In this document: positions 1 to 5,626 of the stretch, piece after piece
Position numbering within the stretch: position 1 is the first letter of the stretch
How the letters are laid out: each line of letters starts with the position of its first letter
Program-made: the position numbers and the translations under genes
Notes under the pieces: generated by a model
What the model was told of the DNA's origin: nothing
Database searches by the model: none
The model's input: only the letters and a program-made list of their open reading frames with translations
Assembly (NCBI GenBank): GCA_946481445.1
Contig: CAMLOA010000087.1
Span: 1-7,206, forward strand
Source of the DNA: an uncultured Devosia sp.
GTDB lineage: Bacteria; Pseudomonadota; Alphaproteobacteria; Rhizobiales; Devosiaceae
Direction of reading: 5' to 3'
Length of the DNA: 7,206 nucleotides

Positions 1-320
1 ATGCCGCCGGTGCAGAAGGTGGCGATGGTCACCTGCTGCAGGGCCGCCTCGTCGCGGGCACCTTCGATCAACCGGGCGGCAAAGGGAGTGGTGGACACGT
101 CATCGATGAACAGCCCGATCACCCGCCTGCGGCCGGCGGGAACGGGATGCGTCTTGCCGCGGCGATAGCCGAGCTGCTCGGCCGCCTCCAGAATGCGCCG
201 GCGCGTCGCCTTGGACACCCGGGCGTTCGGAACGCCGTTGAGCACCAGCGAAACCGTCGCTTGGGAGACGCCGGCCAGTTCGGCCACGTCATGCATGGTC
301 GCGCGCTTTTCCACCGTCAC
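1..320 (-). CDS. LacI-family transcriptional regulator, N-terminal part (cut by window edge)
   Basis: This is a DNA-binding repressor or activator of the LacI/GalR family, of which 106 residues are visible before the frame runs off the left edge. Residues 8-29 form the family helix-turn-helix (TMHDVAELAGVSQATVSLVL). The start of the periplasmic-binding-like ligand domain follows at about 67 (VIGLFIDDVSTTPFAARLIEGA). The hinge between them (53-66) is unusual: it holds P-V-P and lacks the N-x-x-A-x-x-L pattern whose Leu normally wedges into the operator. The start is uncertain. GTG at 320 is used here; GTG at 314 has a better-placed GGGG upstream, and ATG at 296 would clip the helix-turn-helix. 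An in-frame TGA lies just upstream of 320. It is divergent from a second LacI-type gene. Ligand and targets cannot be read from the visible part; LacI proteins of this type usually sense sugars. Confidence 0.88.
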   Translation of the reverse strand, partial: MTVEKRATMHDVAELAGVSQATVSLVLNGVPNARVSKATRRRILEAAEQLGYRRGKTHPVPAGRRRVIGLFIDDVSTTPFAARLIEGARDEAALQQVTIATFCTGG

Positions 321-353
321 CCCGGTCTCGATCCGATGTCACCATCTTGGGCA

Positions 354-377
354 ATTGGTTATCAGAATGCTAGCATT
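354..377. promoter_or_regulatory. AT-rich candidate operator with perfect 12-bp palindrome
   Basis: AATGCTAGCATT at 366-377 is a perfect 12-bp palindrome. Directly beside it at 354-363 is ATTGGTTATC, the reverse complement of GATAACCAAT. It lies about 34 bp upstream of the left LacI gene start, in one of two AT-rich islands in an otherwise GC-rich gap. Position and symmetry suggest an operator for one or both LacI proteins. Most LacI-family sites have a central CG, which this one lacks, so which protein binds is unknown. Confidence 0.45.
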
Positions 378-458
378 GAGGCTGTCAGAAGCGATCTGGT
401 GTGCCCTGCGGGACCAAACGGGAATCGGACCGTTCGAGCGACCGCGATGCCGGCCCGG

Positions 459-480
459 ATGCTAATAAGATAACTAATAC
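459..480. promoter_or_regulatory. Second AT-rich candidate operator, inverted partner of the first
   Basis: The box GATAACTAAT at 469-478 matches GATAACCAAT, the reverse complement of 354-363, at 9 of 10 positions. Both islands also carry ATGCTA on the same side of the box, 4 nt away here and 7 nt in the other copy. The island is AT-rich against GC-rich flanks and lies about 130 bp upstream of the right LacI gene. No convincing -35/-10 pair was found around it. Confidence 0.35.
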
Positions 481-609
481 CTGTTCGGCTCGTTTGATGC
501 TGAAGCACGGCCCTGCGGGGCCCACAGGTGGCCCTGCATCGGACTGGACGACGCCGGCCTGCCGGACTATGGCTCTGGCCAGGCTAGGGGCATTGGAGAC
601 GAAGACGGC

Positions 610-1638
610 ATGGGAAGGCCGATCGTTCGACTGAAGGACATCGCCGACCGCACCGGCTTCTCCGTCAATACCGTCAGCCTGGCGCTGCGGGGAAGCCCGC
701 GCATTCCGGCCCGCACCACGCGTCTCATCCAGGATGCGGCCGACGCGATGAACTACATGCCCAACCAGGTGGCCAAGTCGCTGGTCAGCCGCGAGACCCG
801 GACGATCGGGCTGGTCCTCACCGACATCACCAATCCCACGCTTACGCAGGTGGCGCAGGCGATCGAGCTGGCGCTGGCCGAGCGCGGCCATTCCACGCTT
901 TTTGCGACATCCAACAATGATCTCGATGAGGAAAAGCGGGTCATCGCCATGTTCCAGTCCCGCCAGGTGGACGGCATGCTGATCTATCCACGCAGCCACC
1001 GGGAGCTCGATCATATCCGCCGCCTGCGGCAGGCCAACTATCCGGTCGTGTTGTTGGTGGGCGACCCCGACGCGGGGGTCGACGCGGTGTCGGTGGACGA
1101 ACGCCGCGGCGCCTATCGCGCCGTGCGGCACCTCGCCGATATCGGGCACAGGCGCATCGCCATCATCGACAGCTCCAATCCGCTGGGGAACCGGGAGAAG
1201 CGAGACGGCTATCTGGCGGCGCTGTCGGAGGCCGGAATTGTGCCCGATGCCGAGCTCTCCGCCGATCCCCTGGGGCACTCCGTCATCAGCGGCTATGCGG
1301 CCCTCGATCAGTTGATGCATCTTGCCAATCCGCCAACGGCCGTGTTCGCGGCCAATGATTCCCTGGCCATTGGTGCGCTGCGCTGGACGCAGAAGCATGG
1401 CGTGCGGGTGCCGCAGGACCTGGCCATAGTCGGCTTCGACAATATCGAGTTCGCCGAGCACGCCGCCACGCCGCTGACCACGGTCAACTATGCCGTCCGG
1501 CAGGTCACGGACCTGGCCGTGGCGCGGCTGATCGACCTTATCCTCTTCGAGGATGGCCTGCCCCAGCCCGTGGTGACATTGATCGAGCCGGACCTGGTCG
1601 TGCGCGAGAGCACCGTGGGAAATCGTCCGGGGGGCTAG
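610..1638 (+). CDS. LacI-family transcriptional regulator
   Basis: This is a full-length LacI/GalR-type regulator of 342 residues, the usual size for the family. The helix-turn-helix is at residues 7-28 (LKDIADRTGFSVNTVSLAL). A canonical hinge follows at 49-58 (Y-M-P-N-Q-V-A-K-S-L) with Leu58 in the operator-wedging position. The ligand domain starts at 65 (TIGLVLTDITNP) and ends with the family signature GFDNIEFAEHAATPLTTV. The ATG start is preceded by GGAG at 595-598, about 11 nt away, a little long. The gene is divergent from another LacI gene and convergent with a DUF1801 gene, sharing its stop tetranucleotide. No metabolic gene adjoins it on the same strand, so its target is unclear: it may act on itself, on its divergent partner, or on genes outside the window. 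There is no direct sign that it controls the quinate/shikimate genes to the right. Confidence 0.95.
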   Translation: MGRPIVRLKDIADRTGFSVNTVSLALRGSPRIPARTTRLIQDAADAMNYMPNQVAKSLVSRETRTIGLVLTDITNPTLTQVAQAIELALAERGHSTLFATSNNDLDEEKRVIAMFQSRQVDGMLIYPRSHRELDHIRRLRQANYPVVLLVGDPDAGVDAVSVDERRGAYRAVRHLADIGHRRIAIIDSSNPLGNREKRDGYLAALSEAGIVPDAELSADPLGHSVISGYAALDQLMHLANPPTAVFAANDSLAIGALRWTQKHGVRVPQDLAIVGFDNIEFAEHAATPLTTVNYAVRQVTDLAVARLIDLILFEDGLPQPVVTLIEPDLVVRESTVGNRPGG

Positions 1639-2030
1639 GAAATCCTGTCCAGGCGACGTTTCTTCATGATGTTCTTGTAGTCCCACTGCACGTGGCGGCT
1701 GTCAGCCAGCCATTTGGCCAGCGGGGCCGGATCGACCTGGTTCGCGGCGGTATAGCGCATTTCGGCCGCCTTGAAGGTGCCTTCGGGCACGAGGCCCGGC
1801 GTCTGGAACGACTGGCCGCTCCAGAACAGCAGGCGGACGCAGGACTTGAGCTTGCTGTAGCCCACGATGGGGTTGCCATCGAGAAACCAGACGGGGTGGG
1901 CGTGCCAGATCCTGCTGTCCGCCTCGGCCAGGTGTTCGTCGATGATGCCGCGCAGGGCCTCGCAGATGGCGCGGTCTTCGCCGGCCTGCGCGGCATTGAA
2001 CGCATCGATCGTGGTAAATTTGTCGGCCAT
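1635..2030 (-). CDS. DUF1801-type small protein
   Basis: This is a 131-residue soluble protein that looks like the DUF1801 (YdhG-like) family. Family features are an N-terminal helix (ICEALRGIIDEHL), a strand-rich centre with W-H-A-H-P-V-W-F and the G-Y-S-K-L-K-S turn, and a hydrophobic strand (VRLLFWSG). No signal peptide or membrane segment is seen. Members are small and mostly uncharacterised; no reaction can be assigned. The ATG start has a good ribosome site, GAGG at 2039-2036 with 5 nt spacing. It lies 75 bp downstream of the TetR gene on the same strand and could be read from the TetR promoter, since no clear terminator lies between. Its stop overlaps that of the convergent LacI gene. 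A functional link to its neighbours is not evident. Confidence 0.8.
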   Translation of the reverse strand: MADKFTTIDAFNAAQAGEDRAICEALRGIIDEHLAEADSRIWHAHPVWFLDGNPIVGYSKLKSCVRLLFWSGQSFQTPGLVPEGTFKAAEMRYTAANQVDPAPLAKWLADSRHVQWDYKNIMKKRRLDRIS

Positions 2031-2105
2031 GGCTACCTCATACGGGCATCCGCGCCCGCCTGCCCAGACGACGAGCGGCGGCCTCCGGTTCAGACGCCCG
2101 GCTTG

Positions 2106-2792
2106 TCAGATCGTACCGAGCTTGTCGTCGCGCAACACATAGCGCAGCACCATATCCACCGTATTGTGCCGCAGCCGGGCCAGCATGTCCTGCGTACCGA
2201 AGTCACGCGCGAACAGCCGCGAAAACGTTGCGCGGTTGGACACGTTGAAGAAGCACAGTGCACTGATCTGCCAATGGATTTCCAGCGGATCGAGCCCTTC
2301 GCGGAACAGGCCCTCGGCGACGCCGCGTTCATAGAGGGCCTGGATGTGGGCGATGGCCGTGACGTTGAGCTCGCGCACCACATTGGAGCGCTCGAGATAC
2401 TGTCCGTGATGGATGTTCTCGATCATCACCATGCGGATGAAGTCCTCATGCTGGTGGTGATGGTCGAAGGTGAACTCCACCAGCCGCCGCAACCCCTCGA
2501 CAGGGGCCAGCCCCTCGACATCGAGCTTGGCTTCGCCTTCGCGCACCTGGCGATAGGCATTTTCCAGCGCGCTGAGGTAGAGCCCCTCCTTGTCGCCGAA
2601 ATAGTAGTAGATCATGCGCTTTGACGATCGCGTCTTGGCCGCGATCTCGTCGATGCGCGCGCCCGACAGTCCGTTGAGGGCGAATTCCTGGGACGCGACC
2701 TCCATGATGTTCTGCCGAGTCCCTTCCGGGTCCTGCTGGCGGGTCGTGGCCCTGGTCGCACGTGCCGCCACGTTTGGCCCCGGTGAAGTCAT
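2106..2792 (-). CDS. TetR-family transcriptional regulator, likely repressor of the quinate/shikimate genes
   Basis: This is a 228-residue one-component regulator. The N-terminal TetR helix-turn-helix lies at about residues 25-72: TRQNIMEVASQEFALNG, then IDEIAAKTRSSKRMIYYYFG, then DKEGLY. An all-helical ligand and dimer domain follows, with a His-rich stretch (FDHHHQHEDF) that is common in one subgroup of the family. ATG at 2792 was chosen. The frame stays open up to a TTG at 2828, but that adds a non-conserved tail and runs close to the shared control element. A weak GAAAGGG lies upstream. The gene is divergent from the dehydrogenase gene, with a palindrome-like element 44 bp before its start. 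The same element recurs before dctP, so the simplest reading is an autoregulated repressor of both transcripts, released by quinate, shikimate or a pathway intermediate. The effector is inferred from context. Confidence 0.92.
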   Translation of the reverse strand: MTSPGPNVAARATRATTRQQDPEGTRQNIMEVASQEFALNGLSGARIDEIAAKTRSSKRMIYYYFGDKEGLYLSALENAYRQVREGEAKLDVEGLAPVEGLRRLVEFTFDHHHQHEDFIRMVMIENIHHGQYLERSNVVRELNVTAIAHIQALYERGVAEGLFREGLDPLEIHWQISALCFFNVSNRATFSRLFARDFGTQDMLARLRHNTVDMVLRYVLRDDKLGTI

Positions 2793-2828
2793 GCTCGTTG
2801 CGCCCTTTCGCCCATACCCGCCCCACAA

Positions 2829-2855
2829 TTGACTAAACTAACCAGTTCGTACATT
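2829..2855 (+). promoter_or_regulatory. Candidate promoter of the dehydrogenase gene
   Basis: TTGACT at 2829-2834 is a 5/6 match to the -35 consensus. TACATT at 2850-2855 is a 4/6 match to -10, after a short 15-nt spacer. The candidate operator fills the spacer and overlaps the -10. Transcription would begin near 2862, downstream of the earliest in-frame TTG (2854), which supports the GTG start at 2944. Confidence 0.5.
2836..2852. promoter_or_regulatory. Candidate TetR operator, copy 1 (tetR/dehydrogenase gap)
   Basis: AACTAACCAGTTCGTAC shares 14 of 17 positions with 3933-3949. Its two halves, ACTAA and TTCGT around CCAG, are inverted repeats with one mismatch. The site lies between the divergent TetR and dehydrogenase genes, where an autoregulated TetR repressor is expected to bind. 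The assignment to this TetR protein is inferred from position and from the second copy. Confidence 0.6.
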
Positions 2856-2943
2856 GTTGGGCAAATCGCTTGCCTGCACTTGTACCGGGGAGGCGGAGAC
2901 GAAAACAAGGGCGGACACGCAAGCCGCCGGGGGGAGCGGTGTT

Positions 2944-3849
2944 GTGTCCAATATGGTTGAACGCGCGTTGCAGGCCGTCGCCGATCCAGGCTCTCGCGCC
3001 TCGGGCGAGGGCGTGCATATCGGGTTGCTGGGGCGCGGCATCGGGGCCTCGCTGACGCCGGTGATGCACGAGGCGGAGGGCCGGCGCCTGGGCCTCGCAT
3101 ACCGCTACGACCTGCTCGACTTCGATCGCCTGGGACTTCCGGATTCCGATCTGGGCGCGGTGCTGGACGCCGTGGAGGCCTATCGGTTCGCCGGCGTCAA
3201 CGTAACCTATCCGTTCAAGCAGACCATCCTGCCGCTGCTGCACGAACTCGCCCCGGAGGCGGAGGCGATAGGCGCCGTCAATACCGTCGTGCTGCGCGAT
3301 GGCAAGCGGACCGGACACAATACCGACTGCTGGGGGTTTGCCATGAGCTTCCGTCAGGGCCTCGGCGATGCCTTGCGCGAACGGGTGGTCCAGGTCGGTG
3401 CGGGTGGTGCGGGGGCGGCAGTTGCCCATGCGCTGCTGGATCTGGGAACAGGCACAGTCGACCTGGTGGACGCCGATGCCGGCCGGGCCCAAGGGCTGGC
3501 CCGGCAGTTGCGCGATACGCGCCAGGCCAAGGTGCGCGTCGTGCCGCCTGGTGAATTGTCCGAGGCCATCCGGGGCGCATCCGGCCTGGTCAACGCCACG
3601 CCGGTGGGCATGGAGAAATATCCGGGCACGCCGATAGACCCGGCCCTGCTCGAGGCATCGCAATGGGTGGCCGACATCGTCTATTTCCCGCGCGAGACCG
3701 AGCTGATCGTCCGCGCCCGGGGCAGGGGGTGCCGCGTGCTCCCCGGCGGCGGCATGGCCGTGTACCAGGCGCTCCGCGCCTTTGCGCTCTTCACCGGGCG
3801 CGAACCCGACGCGCTGGAGATGAGCCGCACGTTCTCGGCCCACGCGTGA
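2944..3849 (+). CDS. Quinate/shikimate dehydrogenase (shikimate dehydrogenase family, QsuD-like)
   Basis: This 301-residue cytoplasmic enzyme would reversibly oxidise shikimate to 3-dehydroshikimate and/or quinate to 3-dehydroquinate. The substrate domain has the GIGASLTP loop, with Ser36 and Thr38 where biosynthetic AroE has S-x-S. It also has catalytic Lys92 in NVTYPFK, Asn113 in GAVNT, and catalytic Asp128 in NTDCWGF. The cofactor domain has GAGGAG at 152-157 and DADAGRA at 176-182: an acidic strand end without the N-R-T/basic patch of NADP enzymes, so NAD+ is likely. NATPVGM (217-223) and GGGMAVYQA with Gln275 complete the fold. Start: GTG at 2944, with GGGGAG at 2931-2936 spaced 7 nt; ATG 2953 is too far from that site. 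It is divergent from TetR, 187 bp before dctP, with no clear terminator after it. The S-x-T motif, cofactor end and context favour catabolism over aromatic biosynthesis; substrate preference is inferred. Confidence 0.9.
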   Translation: MSNMVERALQAVADPGSRASGEGVHIGLLGRGIGASLTPVMHEAEGRRLGLAYRYDLLDFDRLGLPDSDLGAVLDAVEAYRFAGVNVTYPFKQTILPLLHELAPEAEAIGAVNTVVLRDGKRTGHNTDCWGFAMSFRQGLGDALRERVVQVGAGGAGAAVAHALLDLGTGTVDLVDADAGRAQGLARQLRDTRQAKVRVVPPGELSEAIRGASGLVNATPVGMEKYPGTPIDPALLEASQWVADIVYFPRETELIVRARGRGCRVLPGGGMAVYQALRAFALFTGREPDALEMSRTFSAHA

Positions 3850-3924
3850 CGAGCCTGGGAGGGACCGGCTGGAGCATGGTGCCCTGCATGCAGGATACCG
3901 CGATGGACACGAAAGCTTCGGCCA

Positions 3925-3952
3925 TTGACATGAACGAACTATTTCGTACAAA
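3925..3952 (+). promoter_or_regulatory. Candidate promoter of the TRAP transporter operon
   Basis: TTGACA at 3925-3930 is a perfect -35 box. TACAAA at 3947-3952 is a 4/6 -10 box after 16 nt. Transcription would start near 3959, leaving a leader of about 78 nt before dctP. The second operator copy fills the spacer and overlaps the -10, the classic layout for repression by steric block. Confidence 0.6.
3933..3949. promoter_or_regulatory. Candidate TetR operator, copy 2 (before dctP)
   Basis: AACGAACTATTTCGTAC contains the perfect inverted repeat ACGAA-CTAT-TTCGT (3934-3947), extended by a G/C pair at 3932/3949. It is 14/17 identical to 2836-2852 and sits in the same place relative to the -35 box (8 nt here and 7 nt there from the start of the box). 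This ties the transporter to the same regulator as the dehydrogenase. Confidence 0.65.
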
Positions 3953-3966
3953 GTTGTTTGGAGACG

Positions 3967-3983
3967 GGCGGCGGGAGGCCGCC
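3967..3983 (+). other. GC-rich hairpin at the 5' end of the dctP leader
   Basis: GGCGGC (3967-3972) and GCCGCC (3978-3983) pair perfectly around a 5-nt loop. If transcription starts near 3959 the stem lies about 8 nt from the mRNA 5' end, where such stems can slow decay. There is no U-run, so it is not a terminator. It could be chance in GC-rich DNA. Confidence 0.4.
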
Positions 3984-4036
3984 GGTCAGTGCCGGACGAT
4001 CCGGAACAGGGCAACGTCCCTTTGGGAGGATTAATG

Positions 4037-5017
4037 ATGACAATCTCGCTTTCCCGTCGCGCCCTCATGGTGGGCGGACTTCTCCTGGCAGCCGCCTTCC
4101 CGGCCCTGGCGCAGGACAAGCCGGTGCTGCGCTTCTCGGCCGTGTTCTCGGAGCAGGACATCCGGGCCGAAATGGTCGGCCTGATGTCGGCACAGGTGGC
4201 CGAGATCGCCACGATCGAACCCTACTATGGCGGCAACCTGTTCAAGCAGGGGACCGAACTGGTCGCGCTGCAGCGCGGCAACCTCGAAATGGGCAATATC
4301 GCCCCGCAGGACATTTCCAACCAGATCCCGGCCTGGTCGGTACTGACTTCGGCCTACCTGTTCCGCGACGCGGCGCATCTGCGCGCCTTCTTCGACAGCG
4401 AACTGGGCGCCGAGTTCAAGCAGATGGCGGAAGACCAGCTCGGTATCCACATTCTGGGACCGACCTATTTCGGCGCGCGCCAGGTTGGCCTGCGCGGCGA
4501 CAAGCAGATCACCACGCCCGCCGACATGGCTGGCATCAAGCTGCGGATGCCGGGCGGCGACGCCTGGCAGTTCCTGGGCACGGCGCTGGGCGCCAACCCC
4601 ACGCCGATGGCTTATGCCGAGGTCTATACGGGCCTCCAGACCGGCGCTATCGATGGGCAGGACAACCCGCTGCCCAACGTTGAGAACATGAAGTTCTATG
4701 AAGTCATGGACCAGATCGTGCTGACCTCGCACCTGGTCGGCTATGACCTGCTGGTCATCAGCAAGACGGCCTGGGACGCCATGAGCGCCGAACAGCAGGA
4801 GGCGTTCACCGCCGCTGCAACCGTCGCAATCGACTTCAGCCAGGAAGAGCACCTCAAGCGCGAGGCCGAACTGGTCGAGCGGTTCAAGAGCGCCGGTCTC
4901 AATGTCTACGAGCCCGACGTTGCCGCCTTCCGGGCCCATGCCCAGCAGATGTATCTGGACTCCGACTTGGCCAAGGACTGGCCCGAGGGCGTGGTCGACC
5001 AGATCAACGGCCTCTAG
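4037..5017 (+). CDS. dctP: TRAP transporter solute-binding protein (DctP family)
   Basis: This 326-residue periplasmic receptor captures the substrate and hands it to the DctQM membrane parts. It has a signal peptide: S-R-R at 6-8, a hydrophobic core LMVGGLLLAAAFPALA, and predicted cleavage ALA|QDK after residue 25. The mature protein has the DctP fold. Arg170 in KLRMPGG is the conserved Arg that grips the substrate carboxylate. The family block AIDGQDNPLPN is at 204-214. Start: ATG 4037 is 7 nt after GGAGG (4025-4029); ATG 4034 is also possible. A longer frame from GTG 3989 has no ribosome site and would bury the signal peptide. Quinate, shikimate, 3-dehydroshikimate or protocatechuate is the likely ligand class, since DctP proteins bind carboxylates and the neighbouring enzymes belong to this pathway. 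The exact ligand cannot be read from sequence. S-R-R-A-L resembles a twin-arginine motif. Confidence 0.93.
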   Translation: MTISLSRRALMVGGLLLAAAFPALAQDKPVLRFSAVFSEQDIRAEMVGLMSAQVAEIATIEPYYGGNLFKQGTELVALQRGNLEMGNIAPQDISNQIPAWSVLTSAYLFRDAAHLRAFFDSELGAEFKQMAEDQLGIHILGPTYFGARQVGLRGDKQITTPADMAGIKLRMPGGDAWQFLGTALGANPTPMAYAEVYTGLQTGAIDGQDNPLPNVENMKFYEVMDQIVLTSHLVGYDLLVISKTAWDAMSAEQQEAFTAAATVAIDFSQEEHLKREAELVERFKSAGLNVYEPDVAAFRAHAQQMYLDSDLAKDWPEGVVDQINGL

Positions 5018-5032
5018 CTCCTCCTCCGAGAA

Positions 5033-5062
5033 GCGGAGTGGCGCCCTCTGGCGCCGCTCCGC
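5033..5062 (+). other. Strong hairpin between dctP and dctQ
   Basis: The left arm GCGGAGTGGCGCC (5033-5045) pairs with the right arm GGCGCCGCTCCGC (5050-5062) over 13 bp, including one G-T pair, around the loop CTCT. It begins 16 nt after the dctP stop. No T-run follows, so it is not an ordinary intrinsic terminator. Its place suggests a 3' stabiliser or processing site that keeps dctP mRNA more abundant than the membrane-subunit mRNA; partial attenuation is the alternative. Confidence 0.65.
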
Positions 5063-5107
5063 AAATTGCCGTCACCCTTCGTGGCGGCCGTTACCAGGAG
5101 CCCCGCC

Positions 5108-5626
5108 ATGCCCAGTCCCGTGCGCCAGATTGGCAGCTGGCTCCATGCCCGCGCCGAAAACATCCTGGCCGCCATGCTCGCCACCATGTTCGTGGTCTTC
5201 ATCATTCAGATCGTGTTCCGCTACTTGCTGAACCTGCCGATCGGCTGGACGCATGAGATCAGCGTCGTCATGTGGCTCTGGATGGTGCTGTTCGGCACAG
5301 CCTTCGTGGTGCGCGACAGCGAGGAAATCCGCTTCGACATCCTCTACAGCGCCGTGGGACCGCGCACGCGCCGCGCCATGATCGCCGCCAGCGGCCTCAC
5401 CCTCGCCGCGCTCTTTGCGCTCTCGCTGCCTGCCGTCGTGGACTACATCGCCTTCATGAAGGTGGAAAAGACCGCCTACCTCAAGATCCGCTTCGACTAC
5501 CTCTATTCCATCTACGGCATCTTCGCCGTCGCCATGATCGTCCGGCAACTCTGGCTAAGCTGGCAGGCTGTCTGGGGCCGCGGGACCGAAGAGTTCGACC
5601 ACACCAAGGCAGGCTCGGGCATATGA
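5108..5626 (+). CDS. dctQ: TRAP transporter small membrane subunit (DctQ family)
   Basis: This 172-residue inner-membrane protein is the small subunit that pairs with DctM to form the TRAP permease. Four membrane segments are visible: about 19-38 ([19 protein letters not shown]), 50-68, 92-113 and 128-150. Family marks are the FRY at the end of the first segment, the W-T-x-E at 47-50 before the second segment, and R-F-D (75-77) after the second. ATG 5108 was chosen because AGGAG (5096-5100) lies 7 nt upstream; the frame is open back to a TTG at 5066 that would cross into the hairpin region. The stop overlaps the dctM start as ATGA, so translation of the two is probably coupled. Confidence 0.93.
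   Translation: MPSPVRQIGSWLHARAENILAAMLATMFVVFIIQIVFRYLLNLPIGWTHEISVVMWLWMVLFGTAFVVRDSEEIRFDILYSAVGPRTRRAMIAASGLTLAALFALSLPAVVDYIAFMKVEKTAYLKIRFDYLYSIYGIFAVAMIVRQLWLSWQAVWGRGTEEFDHTKAGSGI

Noticed and set aside
472..488. Resemblance of AACTAATACCTGTTCG to the TetR element
   Set aside because: Matching it to 2836-2852 needs two gaps, it lacks the TTCGTAC half-site, and it has no matching promoter boxes.
509..522. Small GGCCC-TGCG-GGGCC hairpin upstream of the right LacI gene
   Set aside because: A 5-bp GC stem is expected by chance in DNA of this composition, and no T-run follows.
385..1686. Long minus-strand open frame (433 codons) opposite the LacI gene
   Set aside because: It lies antisense to a gene with clear family motifs, and its translation is rich in His, Arg, Gly and Asp with no recognisable domain. 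This is the usual by-product of GC-rich codon use.
2043..2058. CGGGC/GCCCG stem between the TetR and DUF1801 genes as a terminator
   Set aside because: The stem is only 5 bp with no T-run on the minus strand, so it is too weak to call.
1692..2624. Plus-strand open frame opposite the DUF1801 and TetR genes
   Set aside because: It spans two minus-strand genes with good motifs and the gap between them, with no domain of its own.
3883..3894. Perfect palindrome CCTGCATGCAGG in the gap before dctP
   Set aside because: It is a single copy with no T-run and no link to a promoter. It may be chance, although a binding site cannot be excluded.
3875..4033. 52-codon frame from ATG 3875 ending in TAA just before dctP, a possible leader peptide
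   Set aside because: It contains the predicted -35, operator and -10, so its start would not be on the main dctP transcript. Its composition is unremarkable and no ribosome site is convincing.
2833..4212. Long minus-strand open frame (459 codons) across the dehydrogenase gene and the dctP promoter
   Set aside because: It is antisense to the dehydrogenase, crosses the shared control elements and has no domain signature.
4031..4939. Minus-strand open frame opposite dctP
   Set aside because: It is antisense to a convincing TRAP receptor and has shadow-like composition.
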